A DNA stretch of 64,000 nt from Ashinkailepas kermadecensis (GCA_034440615.1 JAOTOM010004785.1:221001-285000), one strand, 5' to 3'. Positions 11,528-23,108 are shown, counted from the stretch's first letter. Translations and numbers: made by a program. The notes: generated by a model not told the origin, from the letters alone.

Positions 11528-13010
11528 CCTGATGTAGTTGTGTTCTCGTGTGTCCCCGGCACCAAGGCCTGATGTAGTTGTGTTCTCGCGTGTCCCCGGC
11601 ACCAAGGCCTGATGTAGTTGTGTTCTCGCGTGTCCCCGGCACCAAGGCCTGATGTAGTTGTGTTCTCGCGTGTCCCCGGCACCAAGGCCTGATGTAGTTG
11701 TGTTCTCGCGTGTCCCCGGCACCAAGGCCTGATGTAGTTGTGTTCTCGTGTGTCCCCGGCACCAAGGCCTGATGTAGTTGTATTCTCGTGTGTCCCCGGC
11801 ACCAAGGCCTGATGTAGTTGTGTTCTCGCGTGTCCCCGGCACCAAGGCCTGATGTAGTTGTGTTCTCGCGTGTCCCCGGCACCAAGGCCTGATGTAGTTG
11901 TGTTCTCGCGTGTCCCCGGCACCAAGGCCTGATGTAGTTGTGTTCTCGCGTGTCCCCGGCACCAAGGCCTGATGTAGTTGTGTTCTCGCGTGTCCCCGGC
12001 ACCAAGGCCTGATGTAGTTGTGTTCTCGCGTGTCCCCGGCACCAAGGCCTGATGTAGTTGTGTTCTCGCGTGTCCCCGGCACCAAGGCCTGATGTAGTTG
12101 TGTTCTCGCGTGTCCCCGGCACCAAGGCCTGATGTAGTTGTGTTCTCGCGTGTCCCCGGCACCAAGGCCTGATGTAGTTGTGTTCTCGCGTGTCCCCGGC
12201 ACCAAGGCCTGATGTAGTTGTGTTCTCGCGTGTCCCCGGCACCAAGGCCTGATGTAGTTGTGTTCTCGCGTGTCCCCGGCACCAAGGCCTGATGTAGTTG
12301 TGTTCTCGCGTGTCCCCGGCACCAAGGCCTGATGTAGTTGTGTTCTCGCGTGTCCCCGGCACCAAGGCCTGATGTAGTTGTGTTCTCGCGTGTCCCCGGC
12401 ACCAAGGCCTGATGTAGTTGTGTTCTCGCGTGTCCCCGGCACCAAGGCCTGATGTAGTTGTGTTCTCGCGTGTCCCCGGCACCAAGGCCTGATGTAGTTG
12501 TGTTCTCGCGTGTCCCCGGCACCAAGGCCTGATGTAGTTGTGTTCTCGCGTGTCCCCGGCACCAAGGCCTGATGTAGTTGTGTTCTCGCGTGTCCCCGGC
12601 ACCAAAGGCCTGATGTAGTTGTGTTCTCGCGTGTCCCCGGCACCAAGGCCTGAGTGTAGTTGTGTTCTCGCGTGTCCCCGGCACCAAGGCCTGATGTAGT
12701 TGTGTTCTCGCGTGTCCCCGGCACCAAGGCCTGGTGTAGTTGTGTTCTCGCGTGTCCCCGGCACCAAGGCCTGGTGTAGTTGTGTTCTCGCGTGTCCCCG
12801 GCACCAAGGCCTGATGTAGTTGTGTTCTCGCGTGTCCCCGGCACCAAGGCCTGATGTAGTTGTGTTCTCGCGTGTCCCCGGCACCAAGGCCTGGTGTAGT
12901 TGTGTTCTCGCGTGTCCCCGGCACCAAGGCCTGGTGTAGTTGTGTTCTCGCGTGTCCCCGGCACCAAGGCCTGATGTAGTTGTGTTCTCGCGTGTCCCCG
13001 GCACCAAGGC
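11528..13010. repeat. 40-bp tandem repeat, about 37 near-identical copies
   Basis: The unit starts CCTGATGTAGTTGTGTTCTC and continues GCGTGTCCCCGGCACCAAGG. Most copies are identical, which implies recent expansion or homogenisation. Variants cluster at the ends: CTCGTG instead of CTCGCG near 11550, 11746 and 11787, and CTGGTG instead of CTGATG at 12732-12910. Two +1 insertions occur, an extra A near 12605 and an extra G near 12653. All three minus-strand frames stay open across the array because the unit lacks stops in every frame. The longest (11335-13122, 595 codons) begins with a hydrophobic stretch outside the array. Confidence 0.97.
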
Positions 13011-13140
13011 GCATGTTCTCGCGTGACGTAACAATCGCCAAAAACGTAGCAATCACGCAAATTCCGATCCAGAAGCGTGAAGGTAAACTCAAAGCCCTAC
13101 TAAAACCATGCAACGATTTCATGGCTTTATAGATCTTGTT

Positions 13141-13171
13141 GGGGGGGGGTTACAGTCTTCTCTTCCGATCT
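13141..13171. other. Possible sequencing-adapter or poly-G scar
   Basis: A run of nine G is followed within 11 bases by CTCTTCCGATCT at 13160-13171. That 12-mer is identical to the shared 3' end of common Illumina adapters, and G-runs are a known failure signature of two-colour chemistry. The combination just outside a hard-to-assemble array suggests a gap-fill artefact. A chance 12-mer match remains possible. Confidence 0.4.
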
Positions 13172-13319
13172 GGATTGTCACCGCTCACCAATGAATCCGC
13201 TCAGCATTGCCACCTATCAGCATTGCGTCCCGAATTGAGATGGAGCGGCGGCACATGGCCAGCGCGTGGCGTGTTTCCAGACACACGAAATGGTGCCTGA
13301 TTTTTGTGCTTTCTCTCAG

Positions 13320-13475
13320 CCAATGACCCTCCAGGACGGGACAGACCTCAACAGTTTAGGAACCGTTTGTTTTGGCACCTGTAACTGGGCCGTGTGCAGA
13401 ACATATTTGAGAAAGAGCTGCAAACTGAGTAGGTACCGGGGTAGTGGTCGCGACAAAACTGAATACCAGAGGTGA
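13320..13475 (+). CDS. Candidate terminal exon, cysteine-rich
   Basis: A strong acceptor-like tract (TTTTTGTGCTTTCTCTCAG) ends at 13319 and opens in phase 0 onto 51 codons closed by TGA at 13473-13475. The translation carries four closely spaced cysteines in the segment VCFGTCNWAVC..SCKLS and a basic tail (SRYRGSGR). This suits the C-terminal exon of a small secreted disulphide peptide, but I do not recognise the family. A GT at 13433 could instead end the exon inside this frame. No upstream exon with a start or signal peptide was found, and the nearby poly-G/adapter-like scar makes the upstream sequence unreliable. The support is splice signal plus composition only. Confidence 0.25.
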   Translation, partial: PMTLQDGTDLNSLGTVCFGTCNWAVCRTYLRKSCKLSRYRGSGRDKTEYQR

Positions 13476-14464
13476 AGCGAACGCCGAAGCTCTCACCGAC
13501 GAGCTCATGGGCTTTCACATTTTAATGTAAATGGTTGGTAAAATACCTAGCTGAGAAACCAAAACGATTTTCGGAAAGCTCACACAAATTTTCTCTCATG
13601 ACAAGTCTTCCGATTTGAAAGGTGTTTTGATGCCCTCCTCTTATGCTTCTGTCGTTTTCAGATTGATTAAGACATCATCCTACGAAAATTGTGGACGTAG
13701 TGTATTTTTTTATCTTATGAAAGCGCTACCTTAGTACGTACGCGTCCCAAGCAGGATAATAATTTTAACTATGTGGTCAGAGACACTTTGGGGGACCCAA
13801 GTACTGGGTGAGCTGGCCTATAGTTTGTATATTTCACCATAACAAGGCAACGGCTGCAGGCCATCCACATATGAGCAATCGCTTCAATTGGCTGCTGTCA
13901 TAGTTGTTGATCCTCATTGCTGTGGAAACACGGTGCCTGCATGCACAATTTCATCTGGAACACTCACAGCATTACTCAGATTCAGGGATAGAATTCAACT
14001 TTGTAATCTGGGATGTGAAGGAAAATTTATGAGCATTCCGTCCTGAAGGATAATTTTCATCCTGCTTGTGAAGTAAAAATAATACTTCTGGGTGTTTTGT
14101 GCATTTTTGCATGTTGTGAAATATCTTTTGACTTACAGTCCTTACAAACAACAGGATTAAACCATCCAATTGGAGTAACAGGTAATACTATTCTACTGTC
14201 ATGGAGTTCATAAATTTGCATGGAAAGCCACACCTAATGACCTAATATTTTGTTGTCCCAAACGGAGGATTTTTGCTTCTTGTGATATGATGCCTTTTTT
14301 CACATACACAACATTTGTGATCTATAATAAAATTACATTGCATTTCAGATTCATTCAATTTTGTAAACTTTTTGCTGAATCAGCTGTTGCAACTACAGCA
14401 GATTTCCTGGGGAATTCATCCCCATAGTCCTCACATTTTTCCTAATTTCTATGTTCTAGCCCCA
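13476..14464. other. No recognised gene
   Basis: AT-rich sequence between a candidate exon and a MITE. I see no features beyond short open frames. Confidence 0.4.
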
Positions 14465-15280
14465 TTAACTTCTTTCTGGTCAGATCCTCACACCTCGTCT
14501 CGGAGGGGGTGGATACAACCCCCCCCTCTAATCTCCAAACTAAGCGTCGCACGAAAACGAAAGTGGTGTCACCGGAAAACGCTCGACGACTGGGGCCAGA
14601 AACCACCTCCAATTTTTTCCACGAAAAAAAGTGCCGTGACTAGAGGGTCTACGTTCTCACAACTGACTTCATGTTTTTGTCTCTGACGAGTTCATTTTGG
14701 GGAGATTTGAAAAACAAAAGTTACTTGGAATCAGAAAAGGAAGGCAAAATCGACCATGGCACTACAATTTTCGCCGACCCAAAGATCTTTTTTCTCCAAA
14801 TTTTTTGTTTTCAATTTTCTTTCGTTTGTATTTTTTATAATGGGTAGAGCGGACCGCAAAACGTTGCTTGAAGTCACCTTCCTCCCATGAAAAATGCTTA
14901 CTTTAGACAGAATCTTCGACTTTACCCATAATGGTCAAATATACAAAACTAAAATGTCATCAAAAACGAAAAAACAAATCGAACATTCGTCTGGTGCGTT
15001 TTGTTTCCTCCCGAAAGATAAGCAAACGCTGAAAGTTTCATTAAAATATCTTTATCCGTTAAAGCATGACGACTGGTTGAACTTTCCTGCGGGTGACCTC
15101 ACTTGACTTTGACTAACTCGTTGACCCTAGATGACCTGACTTCAAAATGTTCACACAACATGCCAAATTGATGTGGGAAAAGGTATGCAAGACTTCGGCG
15201 CGCTGCCGCGCGCAGTTCTTTCACTATTCACGGAAAACCTTAGTGTGGGGGGGGCGCATATCAACCAGCCCAAGGGTTAA
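14465..15280 (+). mobile_element. TTAA-bounded MITE, family C, copy 1
   Basis: The element is delimited by TTAA at 14465-14468 and 15277-15280. It is collinear with 47830-48670 along its length; shared words include CTAATCTCCAAACTAAG, GCACGAAAACGAAAG, AAATCGACCATGGC, TCATTAAAATATCTTTATC and GCGCGCTGCCGCGCGC. The left subterminal region holds a G-run/C-run hairpin (GGAGGGGGTGGATACAACCC), and TGACCT occurs twice near 15100. It has no transposase frame. TTAA ends suggest a piggyBac-like target preference, but the terminal bases do not match a family I can name. Confidence 0.8.
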
Positions 15281-16943
15281 GCTGACTCCACTGAACAAAA
15301 AAATCGTGGCACCGTATTATTGCAGATAATTAAGTTCTGGATGATGAACAAATCCAAGACCAGATTGTTTCTCTAGCCCTACTGTCTGATGTGTTATTCT
15401 GTTATATTGCAATAATTTTAACTGAAAATTCTGGTTCTTAAGGTGGTGCTCAATTTAATTGTGGTATTTATGCAGCAATGCACCCTGATGATGAACAAAA
15501 ATGATTCAATATGGGCTGCACTTACCCCCAAAATATATCTTTTTTGCTGGTACTTATTCTTGGATGTAGGTAATTTGAATGAATATGATCTTCACATCTT
15601 GATGAAGTCACTCTCATATCACATCAGATTATTGAAATAACCACAAAACTTACCAGAAGGATACTTAGCAAGGAATTGACTCAGGCTGCACTTCTCTACA
15701 CTTTTGACACTGTCTTTTGACACTGATTACATAGATCTGGCCTGGAAATTATTAACGGGGAAAATGGTATCATCACCCCAGGATTCCATTCCTGAAAATA
15801 TGGCACCTTCAAAATGTTATAGTCCTTTGTGAAGCAATCAGTGCAAAGCTCTTATGTAGCATACAGCTCCAGTTCATGCAGCAGCTTTGACGTTTAGTAC
15901 TCCTAATAATTATTCCTAACATTCTTATTGACCTGTTCCTAGCTAAGTTATATTGTTCGTCTGTTTTAAGGTTCCTTACTGTAGTTTTTCCCCAATTTCC
16001 CTCTTCAATGACATTCAATGACATTCAATGACTACCTCCCATTACATATCTAAATGTTCCACCTAAAGATCCCATATGCATTTCTTATTGCATATGGATA
16101 TGCATTTGATATGCCTTTATAAATGTATATTATTGCATTTATTATTGCATATTGCATATGCACATCCGCACATTTATTATTGTTCAGTGATGTCTGCCAA
16201 TTATTAGCCCAACTTCTCACTACTATTCATCACTATTGTTAGCCAGTCATGCAAGTTTGATATCAGTAAATATAAGCACCCTCATCCTCAGTCCAACATC
16301 AGTGTTATTCACAAATATGATAAGGATAAGTGGACCCATCCTGGAGCCCTTGATATCCCACTAGAACATCCTTACATTCAGATTGACATCCACTTAATAC
16401 TACCCTTTATTTTCTTTCCCTTAATCATCAATCCTGACTAGAACTGTGCCATCAATCCTGTGTTGATCCAATGGATAAGCTATACACTGGCGTGGAACTT
16501 TGCTCTGCTAAGGTCTAAGTACACTACATCTATTCTGCTTTCGTTGGCAGATTCCATAGTTACATACTTGCTAATTCTAGATTAGATCTATTTCCCTCTC
16601 TGTCTCCGCCATTATCTCCCTTCCCCTCCCATCACATCCCTATCCTTTCCCTCTTACTTTCCCTCTCCGTCTCCCTCTCCCTCTCCCAGCGGGAGAGAAA
16701 GGGAGAACGATATCAGAACGACCTCAGTATGACATGCTCTGCATAGCTGATGAATCACAATTAAAATTGTGCATGGAGATATTGAATCTCCAACTGAAGC
16801 ATTTTGTGCGTTCTGAAGTAAGACACATGACCTATGCAGTCGGTGCGCCCCTAAACTACAATAACTAACTGAAGTAAGACACAGCTTGCAGTGGTGAGTT
16901 ATTCTTCAGATTTCATCGTATGTATTGTGATCGTTTGCTGCAG
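15281..16943. other. No recognised gene; short-range repeats
   Basis: At 16075-16170 the word GCATAT and its complement recur in a TGCATAT-rich patch. At 16588-16690 there is a long polypyrimidine tract (CTCCCT-rich) that ends in TCTCCC-AGC-GGGAGA followed by purines. No exon is supported. Confidence 0.45.
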
Positions 16944-17146
16944 GTGAAGCAGCAGATACACTGCTTGGTCTGTTGGACGACGGAAGTAACGTACTGTGCG
17001 AGACCCCTATGAAGGATTCGCCGTGCATAGTGCGGGATGAAGCAGATTACACTGTGTTGGTGGAGCAGACCCAAGTGGCTCAAATGGGTGATCTGGCCGA
17101 AACACTTCTGATAGCCGGAATGTGTTCATACATTTTTCATGAGAAG
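16944..17146 (+). CDS. Candidate internal exon, unknown product
   Basis: The sequence TTTGCTGCAG at 16934-16943 is acceptor-like and GAGAAG|GTAGTC at 17141-17152 is donor-like. Between them, after a 2-nt split codon, 67 codons are open and end in phase 0. The translation looks protein-like: it is acidic, with few low-complexity runs and the words DTLLGLLDDGS and DLAETLLIAG. I recognise no domain. Duplicate GAAGTAAGACAC words upstream (16815 and 16871) might be alternative donors of an earlier exon or chance. No neighbouring exon was connected, so the call rests on splice signals and composition. Confidence 0.35.
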
Positions 17147-18004
17147 GTAGTCAAACGAAACAAATCATTCATATGGTATATGTCCTCTAAGGTTTTCGAG
17201 ATAGAAAGCGAGTCGGCGGCCTCCCCTAGAGCCATGAGCAACATAACTAAACTCAGTGAGTGAACCTGTAAGCTGACGTCATGAATGTTTGAGGCCAGCT
17301 CAGAATCACTTGTAACTCGTTGAGTAAACAAGTAGTGAGATAATCCGTGGAAAGTATCGTTCGTTGATACGTGGTTGACGTTTTTACCATAATTCCAGTT
17401 CAGTCAGTGAGACTTCATGAGACCTGCAAGCTGCTTAACTTCATGTATCTGTCGATCCACACGTGTTGCATTGTATGTTACCATTGAAATCGTCAATATA
17501 CGGTGTGAGTCTACCAAATAATGACTGACGCGTGACCTGTGTTGCCGTTAAGCTAGCTGGAGGCTGGTGATGGATTGCGATGGACGGTGCGTGGTGTGCA
17601 CACTCATTGACATACTTATTACGGTATTTGTATATTTTAATATTTGCGAAGTGTTTCAATTGCAAACGACGCGGAGATAACCAGCATATGTACGATTTAT
17701 GCATCCATTGGTGGAGAATGCAGTGTGGCAGGTATGGCCATGGCCACACCAACTTCCTGTGACAGTCAGTCCTGTTTTTTAGAAGGCAATTAAAAAACAA
17801 TTAAAAGGTAAAGTTAAAACTGTGGCCAGGACAGGGACTTAGACATGAAATATCCATGGAGGGTCTCCGGACTACCCCCATGATTTATAAAGTCCCCGGA
17901 TGTCGGCCACTTCATTTCGAAGACAGGATCCGTTGATAGCTTCAAAAATGACGTTTATATCCTCATAAGAGCCCCGGATTATCGAATCCCCTCTCCCAAT
18001 TGTA
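17147..18004. other. No recognised gene
   Basis: Mixed sequence. The overlapping plus and minus open frames at 17441-17800 are mutually exclusive and lack motifs. Confidence 0.35.
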
Positions 18005-18075
18005 AGTAAATAAATAATGATCGTGAAATAAATAAATAAATAAATAATGTGTCGTGAAATAAATAAATAAATAAG
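18005..18075. repeat. (AAAT)n microsatellite
   Basis: Three AAAT runs are interrupted by ATGATCGTG and ATGTGTCGTG. The interruption itself repeats (TCGTGAAAT), so the patch expanded as a larger unit. Confidence 0.9.
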
Positions 18076-18229
18076 TAAGCATGACACTGTCTAAGACCAG
18101 AAATGCAGACAACCTAAACATGCATCTGGATGTAGGATGTCAAAACGTCATTGCAAAACAGTCGATCCAATCTTCTGTAAGGCGTAATTAAGGCGTAAGG
18201 CGAGGACTTAAACAATGCCTTGCAGCTCT

Positions 18230-19309
18230 AAATGTGCACACCGGGATCTGTAAAAATACACACCAGAGGTCCCCAAAACACACCGGGGCCACGCCACCGC
18301 ATGGGGGCCTCAAAAACAGGCTGGGTCAATCAAAAAGCGTCATGGTTCTAAAAATGAACAAAAAGACCGCGCACCAAATAAACACATCGGGATCTTCGAA
18401 AACGCGTCGGTACCTCAAAATATCGTAGGTGCACAAAAAGCAAGGGAGCCGGGGTCTCAAGTACCCTAAAAGGAGCCGGGTATCAAGAATGTGCCGGGTT
18501 CCCAACAAAAATGAGCTGGAGCCCTAAGACACATGCGTAGACGAAGAAAAACACGACGAGTCCAAAAAGGAACCCATTCCTAGGACCTTGGTTCGGGAGC
18601 CAATCTGGGAGAATATTTAACCAAAGAGATAGAGAGATTTAACCAAAGATCTCTTCTCTAAGAGAGATCTCTTTTAACCAAAGAGATTTAACAAAGAGTT
18701 CATCTAAGCTCATCGGGTATCCTGACTTGTTAACTACCAGAAAATGTGATAAGAAGAGAACTAATCATCGAATTGAATTCATCGAATTTTCCCAGCGAAC
18801 CCCCATACGAAGCATTCCACACATCAAAATGGTACAAGACAATCATGTGACAGCAACTAGCAAAATGTAGAAGACCTAGCAGAAACCTGAGAATCGCACG
18901 AATTGCGGCGAATGCGCCGAATGAGCAAGGCGGTGTACACGTACACGAACGTTGACGTGTTGGCGACCGTGCGTTATGAACTGGAATAGCTGGAATTGGA
19001 AACATGTTACATTTTGAAGTGATTTGTGCGGGTGTAATTTCACCGGTGTGAAGTTGCTTATCAATGGATACCAAAAGAAATAATTTCGGTGCAGGATAGG
19101 GAGAGTTGACATTTGATGACTCACAACCCATGGTAGTAGATTGAGCCCCATCTACTAGACAATTAAATTCATCACAAATTATTTGAGAAAAAAACAAATG
19201 GGCCCTTTTGCAAGAATAGTGGTCGAAATCCCGGAAGTTTTTTAATGGGGGTAGGTGGGCCCCTTGAAATTCGTTGGCTCCCCTGGCGCAAATTCTAGGT
19301 ATGCCACTG
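18230..19309 (-). mobile_element. hAT-terminated element with degenerate G/C array
   Basis: Read on the minus strand from 19309, the end is CAGTGGCATACCTAGAATTT, a hAT-type terminus. The adjoining 550 bp is collinear with 57070-57620 on the plus strand; both contain TTTCGACCACTAT, TCTTTTGGTATCC/TTC-like, TACACC(T/C)GCACAAATCAC-like and ATGCTTCGTATGG-like words. Deeper in (18230-18600) lie degenerate 25-30 bp units in the pattern GGGG-CC..GTGTTTT, the same family as the array at 57740-59640 but inverted. The other terminus and an 8-bp duplication (here ATCACCAA) were not found, so the element is probably truncated. The 228-codon minus frame over part of it looks incidental. Confidence 0.7.
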
Positions 19310-20029
19310 ATCACCAAAGGCCTAATGCTAAAATCTGAAATTAATGGGCGGCGACCACCACAAAAAGCATGCAAAGTGTTACCCCTGCCAGCAGGCATTT
19401 TTCTCCCCAACCTCACAAGTAGTGCCCTAACTTTGAAGACTTTTCCGAACTCCGGAAAAAGTCAGAGTAGGTTGGCAAGATTTTTCCGGTGATAAACCCA
19501 CTCAGCACGCTTTTTGCCCTCAAGCCTAGAAATCCTGGCGACGCTCATAAGTGTAGAAACATAGAGGCAGGGGGATCATGCCTCCACTTTTCACGAAAGT
19601 TTAACATTAATGATATGGCGATGCATGGTAAGAATCAACTTCAAAAGGGGCTTTGGCCCTGTCGCACTTTTTGAGACGTTTCTACGCTTCTGGTGACGTC
19701 AATGCCAGTGAATGCTAAGTCACAAAATCTTGACCATCCAACTCAGGATGTGAGATTTCTGAAGCTCTTCTATCCTTTATGATTCTGAAGAAGATGCAAG
19801 GATTTGATTTTTTTTTACGGTTGCACGTGTGAACAGAAAAATGACAAGTTTGATACACAATTTCGTGGATTGTGTATGAGACTTGTCATCAAATGATGCT
19901 ATTGAAAATGTTTACTGACTGTCGTATGGAAGTTTGGAATAAGTGTATCCCACATCTGGAAGAAAGCCCCGTTCTTGCCTTGATGATGCATTTCATCAAA
20001 CTTTCATGAGTCATCGGGGGTGACAGGAC

Positions 20030-21145
20030 AAATGTACGTAAAGCAAATGTACGTATGGCAGATGTACGTACTCAAATGCACGTAAGCAAATGTACGTAAC
20101 CGCAGATGTACGTATGGCTAATGTACGCAAGCGCAAAAGTACGTAAGACAAATGTACGTAAGCGCAAATGTACGTACACGCAAATGTAGGTAAGCGCAAA
20201 AGTGCGTAAGCACAAATGTACGTATTCGCAAATATACGTATGCGCAAATGTACGTAAAAGCAAATGTATGTTAGGGCAAAAGTACGTAAGCGCAAAAGTA
20301 CACAAGCGTAAATGTACGTATGCGCATATGTACGTAAACGCAAATGTAGGTAAGCGCAAAAATACATCAGCGCATATGTACGTATGCGCGAATGTACGTA
20401 TGCGCAAATGTACGTAAAAGCAAATGTATGTAAGCGCAGCAGTACGTAAGCGTAAAAGTATGCAAGAGCAAATGTACGTATGACAAATGTACGTATGGGC
20501 AAATGTACGTAAGCGCAAAAGTACGTAAGCGCAAATATACGTAAGCGCAAATGTACGTATGCGCAAATGTACGTAAGCGCAAAAGTACGTATGCGTAGAT
20601 GTACGTATGCGCAAAAGTACGTAAGCACAAATGTACGCATGCGCAAATGTACGTAAACGCAAATGTACGTAAGCGTAGCAGTACGTAAACGTACGTAATG
20701 TACGTAATGTAAATGTACGTATGAGCCAATGTACGTACATTTAAGCATAAGTACATTTGCATTGACGCACATTTGTTCGTACGTACTTTTCGATGTACGT
20801 ACATTTGCACTAGCGTACGTACATTTGCGCTCATGTACTTTTGCGCTTACGTACATTTGCGCACACGTACATTTGCGCTTACGTACATTTGCGTATACAT
20901 ACATTTGCGCTTGCGTACATTTGCGCATACGTACACTTGTGCTTACGTACATTTCCGCATACGTACATTTGTGCTTACGTACACTTACGCTTACGTACTT
21001 TTGCGCTTATGTACATTTGCTGATGTACTTTTGCCATACGTACATTTGCTCTTACGTACAATCTGCCTTACGTACATTTGTCATACGTACTTTTGCACTT
21101 TCGTACATCTGCCATACGTACTTTTGTGCATACGTACATTTTTCC
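20030..21145. repeat. Large inverted array of 16-bp units
   Basis: About 43 copies of a 16-bp unit (AAGCGCAAATGTACGT, with variants AAAAGT, TATGCG and ATATAC) run from 20030 to about 20730. About 25 copies then run in the opposite orientation (ACGTACATTTGCGCTT) to 21145. The switch lies on the perfect 14-bp palindrome AATGTACGTACATT at 20729-20742. Each unit contains the palindromes TACGTA and often GCGC. The long open frames on both strands (up to 313 codons, YVHLR/RTFALTYIC-like) are by-products of a stop-free 48-bp (3-unit) period. Confidence 0.95.
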
Positions 21146-22787
21146 TAGAATCGTCATCGAGATCACATTGGTACCTACATTGGAAATAAACATATTTTGT
21201 TGAACTTCAACTTTCTGCCTAATTTTGCTTGCAGTATGGATACAGTGGCATGACAATTACTTTTAATAGTACAAGTATCAATTCCACGTTTAGATCACTG
21301 CATATTATCTGAATACCTGACAATCAGGAACGAAGCGTTTGGCGTTTTGAAGCATAAATGTGCCGTGAGTGGTGCATAAATGTCGAGTACGACATGCTGC
21401 TCGTGTTCAACGTGGGTAGGTGTAAGATTGCCCAAAATTCCTAATGAGTGGTGACGGTATTCTCGCGATTCTCGGTATTGGTGGCGACTGTCCTCTTAAA
21501 TTGAATGATAAATTGAAGTGGTTCAAGAAATCCTATTTTTAGTTTTCCGAGATCGATAGCCACACTGCTCATTTAGCACTGATGGCAATGTGGAATTTGC
21601 TATGATGGTTGCATGCTGCTTCGTTTTGCATGCTGCTTCGTTTTGAACTGTTTTAATCCGTTTTGATCGACGGAAATTCGAAGTAATATATATAAATACT
21701 ATAAAGATAATCGTGAATTAGGCGCAATGCGAAGCGAAAGGGGAAGAAGTCATTTTGTCACTGAGTGGATTATACATATGCGGAAGTAGCATTTCGATTA
21801 ACCATTTAAGAGTTATTTTGTCCTCGGATAAGCTAGGCTCATGGGAAACTGGAAAAAGGAAAATAAATATTTATGAAATTAATGTTGTTTTTTTCAAGAT
21901 GGCAAAATAAAGTGGCTCAAATCCTGGGAGAAATTGGTATTTGGGGGTATCCTAGGTTGATCGACCTGATTGATGTTAAAGCGTTCAAACGTTGGTGACC
22001 GTCGACGAAGCGCCATTGATGGAGTTGTGAACGCCATTGATGGCGTTGTGAACGCCCTTCCAATCACAGCGGCTAACTGAATTGTCGAGCTAATTTAAGC
22101 AAGATTGCATGCTCTTTAATCATGTGTGTGTTATGATTAAAGGCTAAGCGTCTATGTGACGGATGTAATGCAACGGCTTTCAAGGCTTCCTCTGCTACTT
22201 CATGTCGTACTATTTCGGTGAAGTCTGTATTCTCGGCTGGCATTGTGTATTGATGCATGCTAAATTTGTCCCATTTTCATGCCAACCACCAAGCAATGCA
22301 TCGCATGTGTCGATTTTGATTCAGTGTGACTTCAGTAAAGTTTGTGGATGTATTCGAAATGCATCAATTTCTGGGGCTCTAAAATTATAATGGGTAGATA
22401 GGCAGGTATATGTACATATACACGTGCAATTCAACCTGGTTGTACGCATGTCGCCCGACAAGCAGGTTGAATGTTCTTGGTAATCCCAAAACAAACTATT
22501 CATTTACCTACTGGAATGACCAAAGCTGTTTTCTCGAAACAATTGCTGGCCATAAAATGCCACGGTATGAACTGCTCGCACGGGAGGAGAACGGCGGCCA
22601 CCCTATATGCCCACTGCATAAGGCCAGCCATTCATTCTGCTGCTGCGCTTACTGCTAACAAGACAACTGCTCCAACACTCGACATTACTTCTGCACGCTT
22701 CACTGCTCCAGATATCGCTTCTACGCGATGTCTACTACGAAGTGATATTACTTCTACACGACATTTCTGATACACACATCACTGCTA
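21146..22787. other. No recognised gene; two micro-duplications
   Basis: A perfect 17-bp tandem duplication (GCATGCTGCTTCGTTTT) lies at 21610-21643, and a 21-bp near-duplication (GCCATTGATGG-GTTGTGAAC) at 22011-22052. Otherwise unremarkable. Confidence 0.45.
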
Positions 22788-22890
22788 TGCGACATTGCTG
22801 CTACAACACATTGCTGCTATAGATATTAGCGCTATGCGACATTGCTGCTACAACACATTGCTGCCATAGATATTAGCGCTATGCGACATT
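22788..22890. repeat. 47-bp tandem repeat, about 2.2 copies
   Basis: The unit contains GCGACATTGCTGCTACAACA and TAGATATTAGCGCTAT. Looser relatives of the CGACATTGCTGC word extend upstream to about 22680, so this is the youngest part of a decaying array. Confidence 0.85.
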
Positions 22891-22959
22891 ACTGTCGCAC
22901 TTCAAATTTAACGCCGTTGGTTGACGCCAACGGGGCCAAGTCAAATTTGACGCCAGCCG

Positions 22960-23108
22960 TTGCCAACACAATTTTCATCTTTCTTTTCATTTCACATTTC
23001 AATACCTTTTCCTTCCTCTGTATACCGGGCCACAGCAACATCCCAGGTAATGGAGAAGCAGACCGGCTAGCAAAGCAATCCTTGACAATAATTAAATCCA
23101 ATAAATGA
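22960..23108 (+). pseudogene. LINE fragment: end of RNase H-like domain
   Basis: The frame ends PGHSNIPGNGEADRLAKQ followed by a short lysine-rich tail and a stop at 23106-23108. PGHs-I-GN-eADrlAK is the hallmark C-terminal motif of the RNase H domain found at the end of ORF2 in I/Jockey-type non-LTR retrotransposons. Only this last segment is recognisable; upstream the frame merges into unrelated repeats. The element is 5'-truncated, the normal fate of LINE insertions, and is followed by a 3' UTR shared with the copy at 55-56 kb. Confidence 0.8.

Noticed and set aside
11335..13122. 595-, 560- and 521-codon minus-strand frames
   Set aside because: They are the three frames of one 40-bp minisatellite lacking stops; simultaneous openness in all frames argues against coding.
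20011..21148. Tyr/Cys/Leu-rich repeat proteins on both strands
   Set aside because: By-products of the 16-bp unit (48-bp coding period) in an inverted array.
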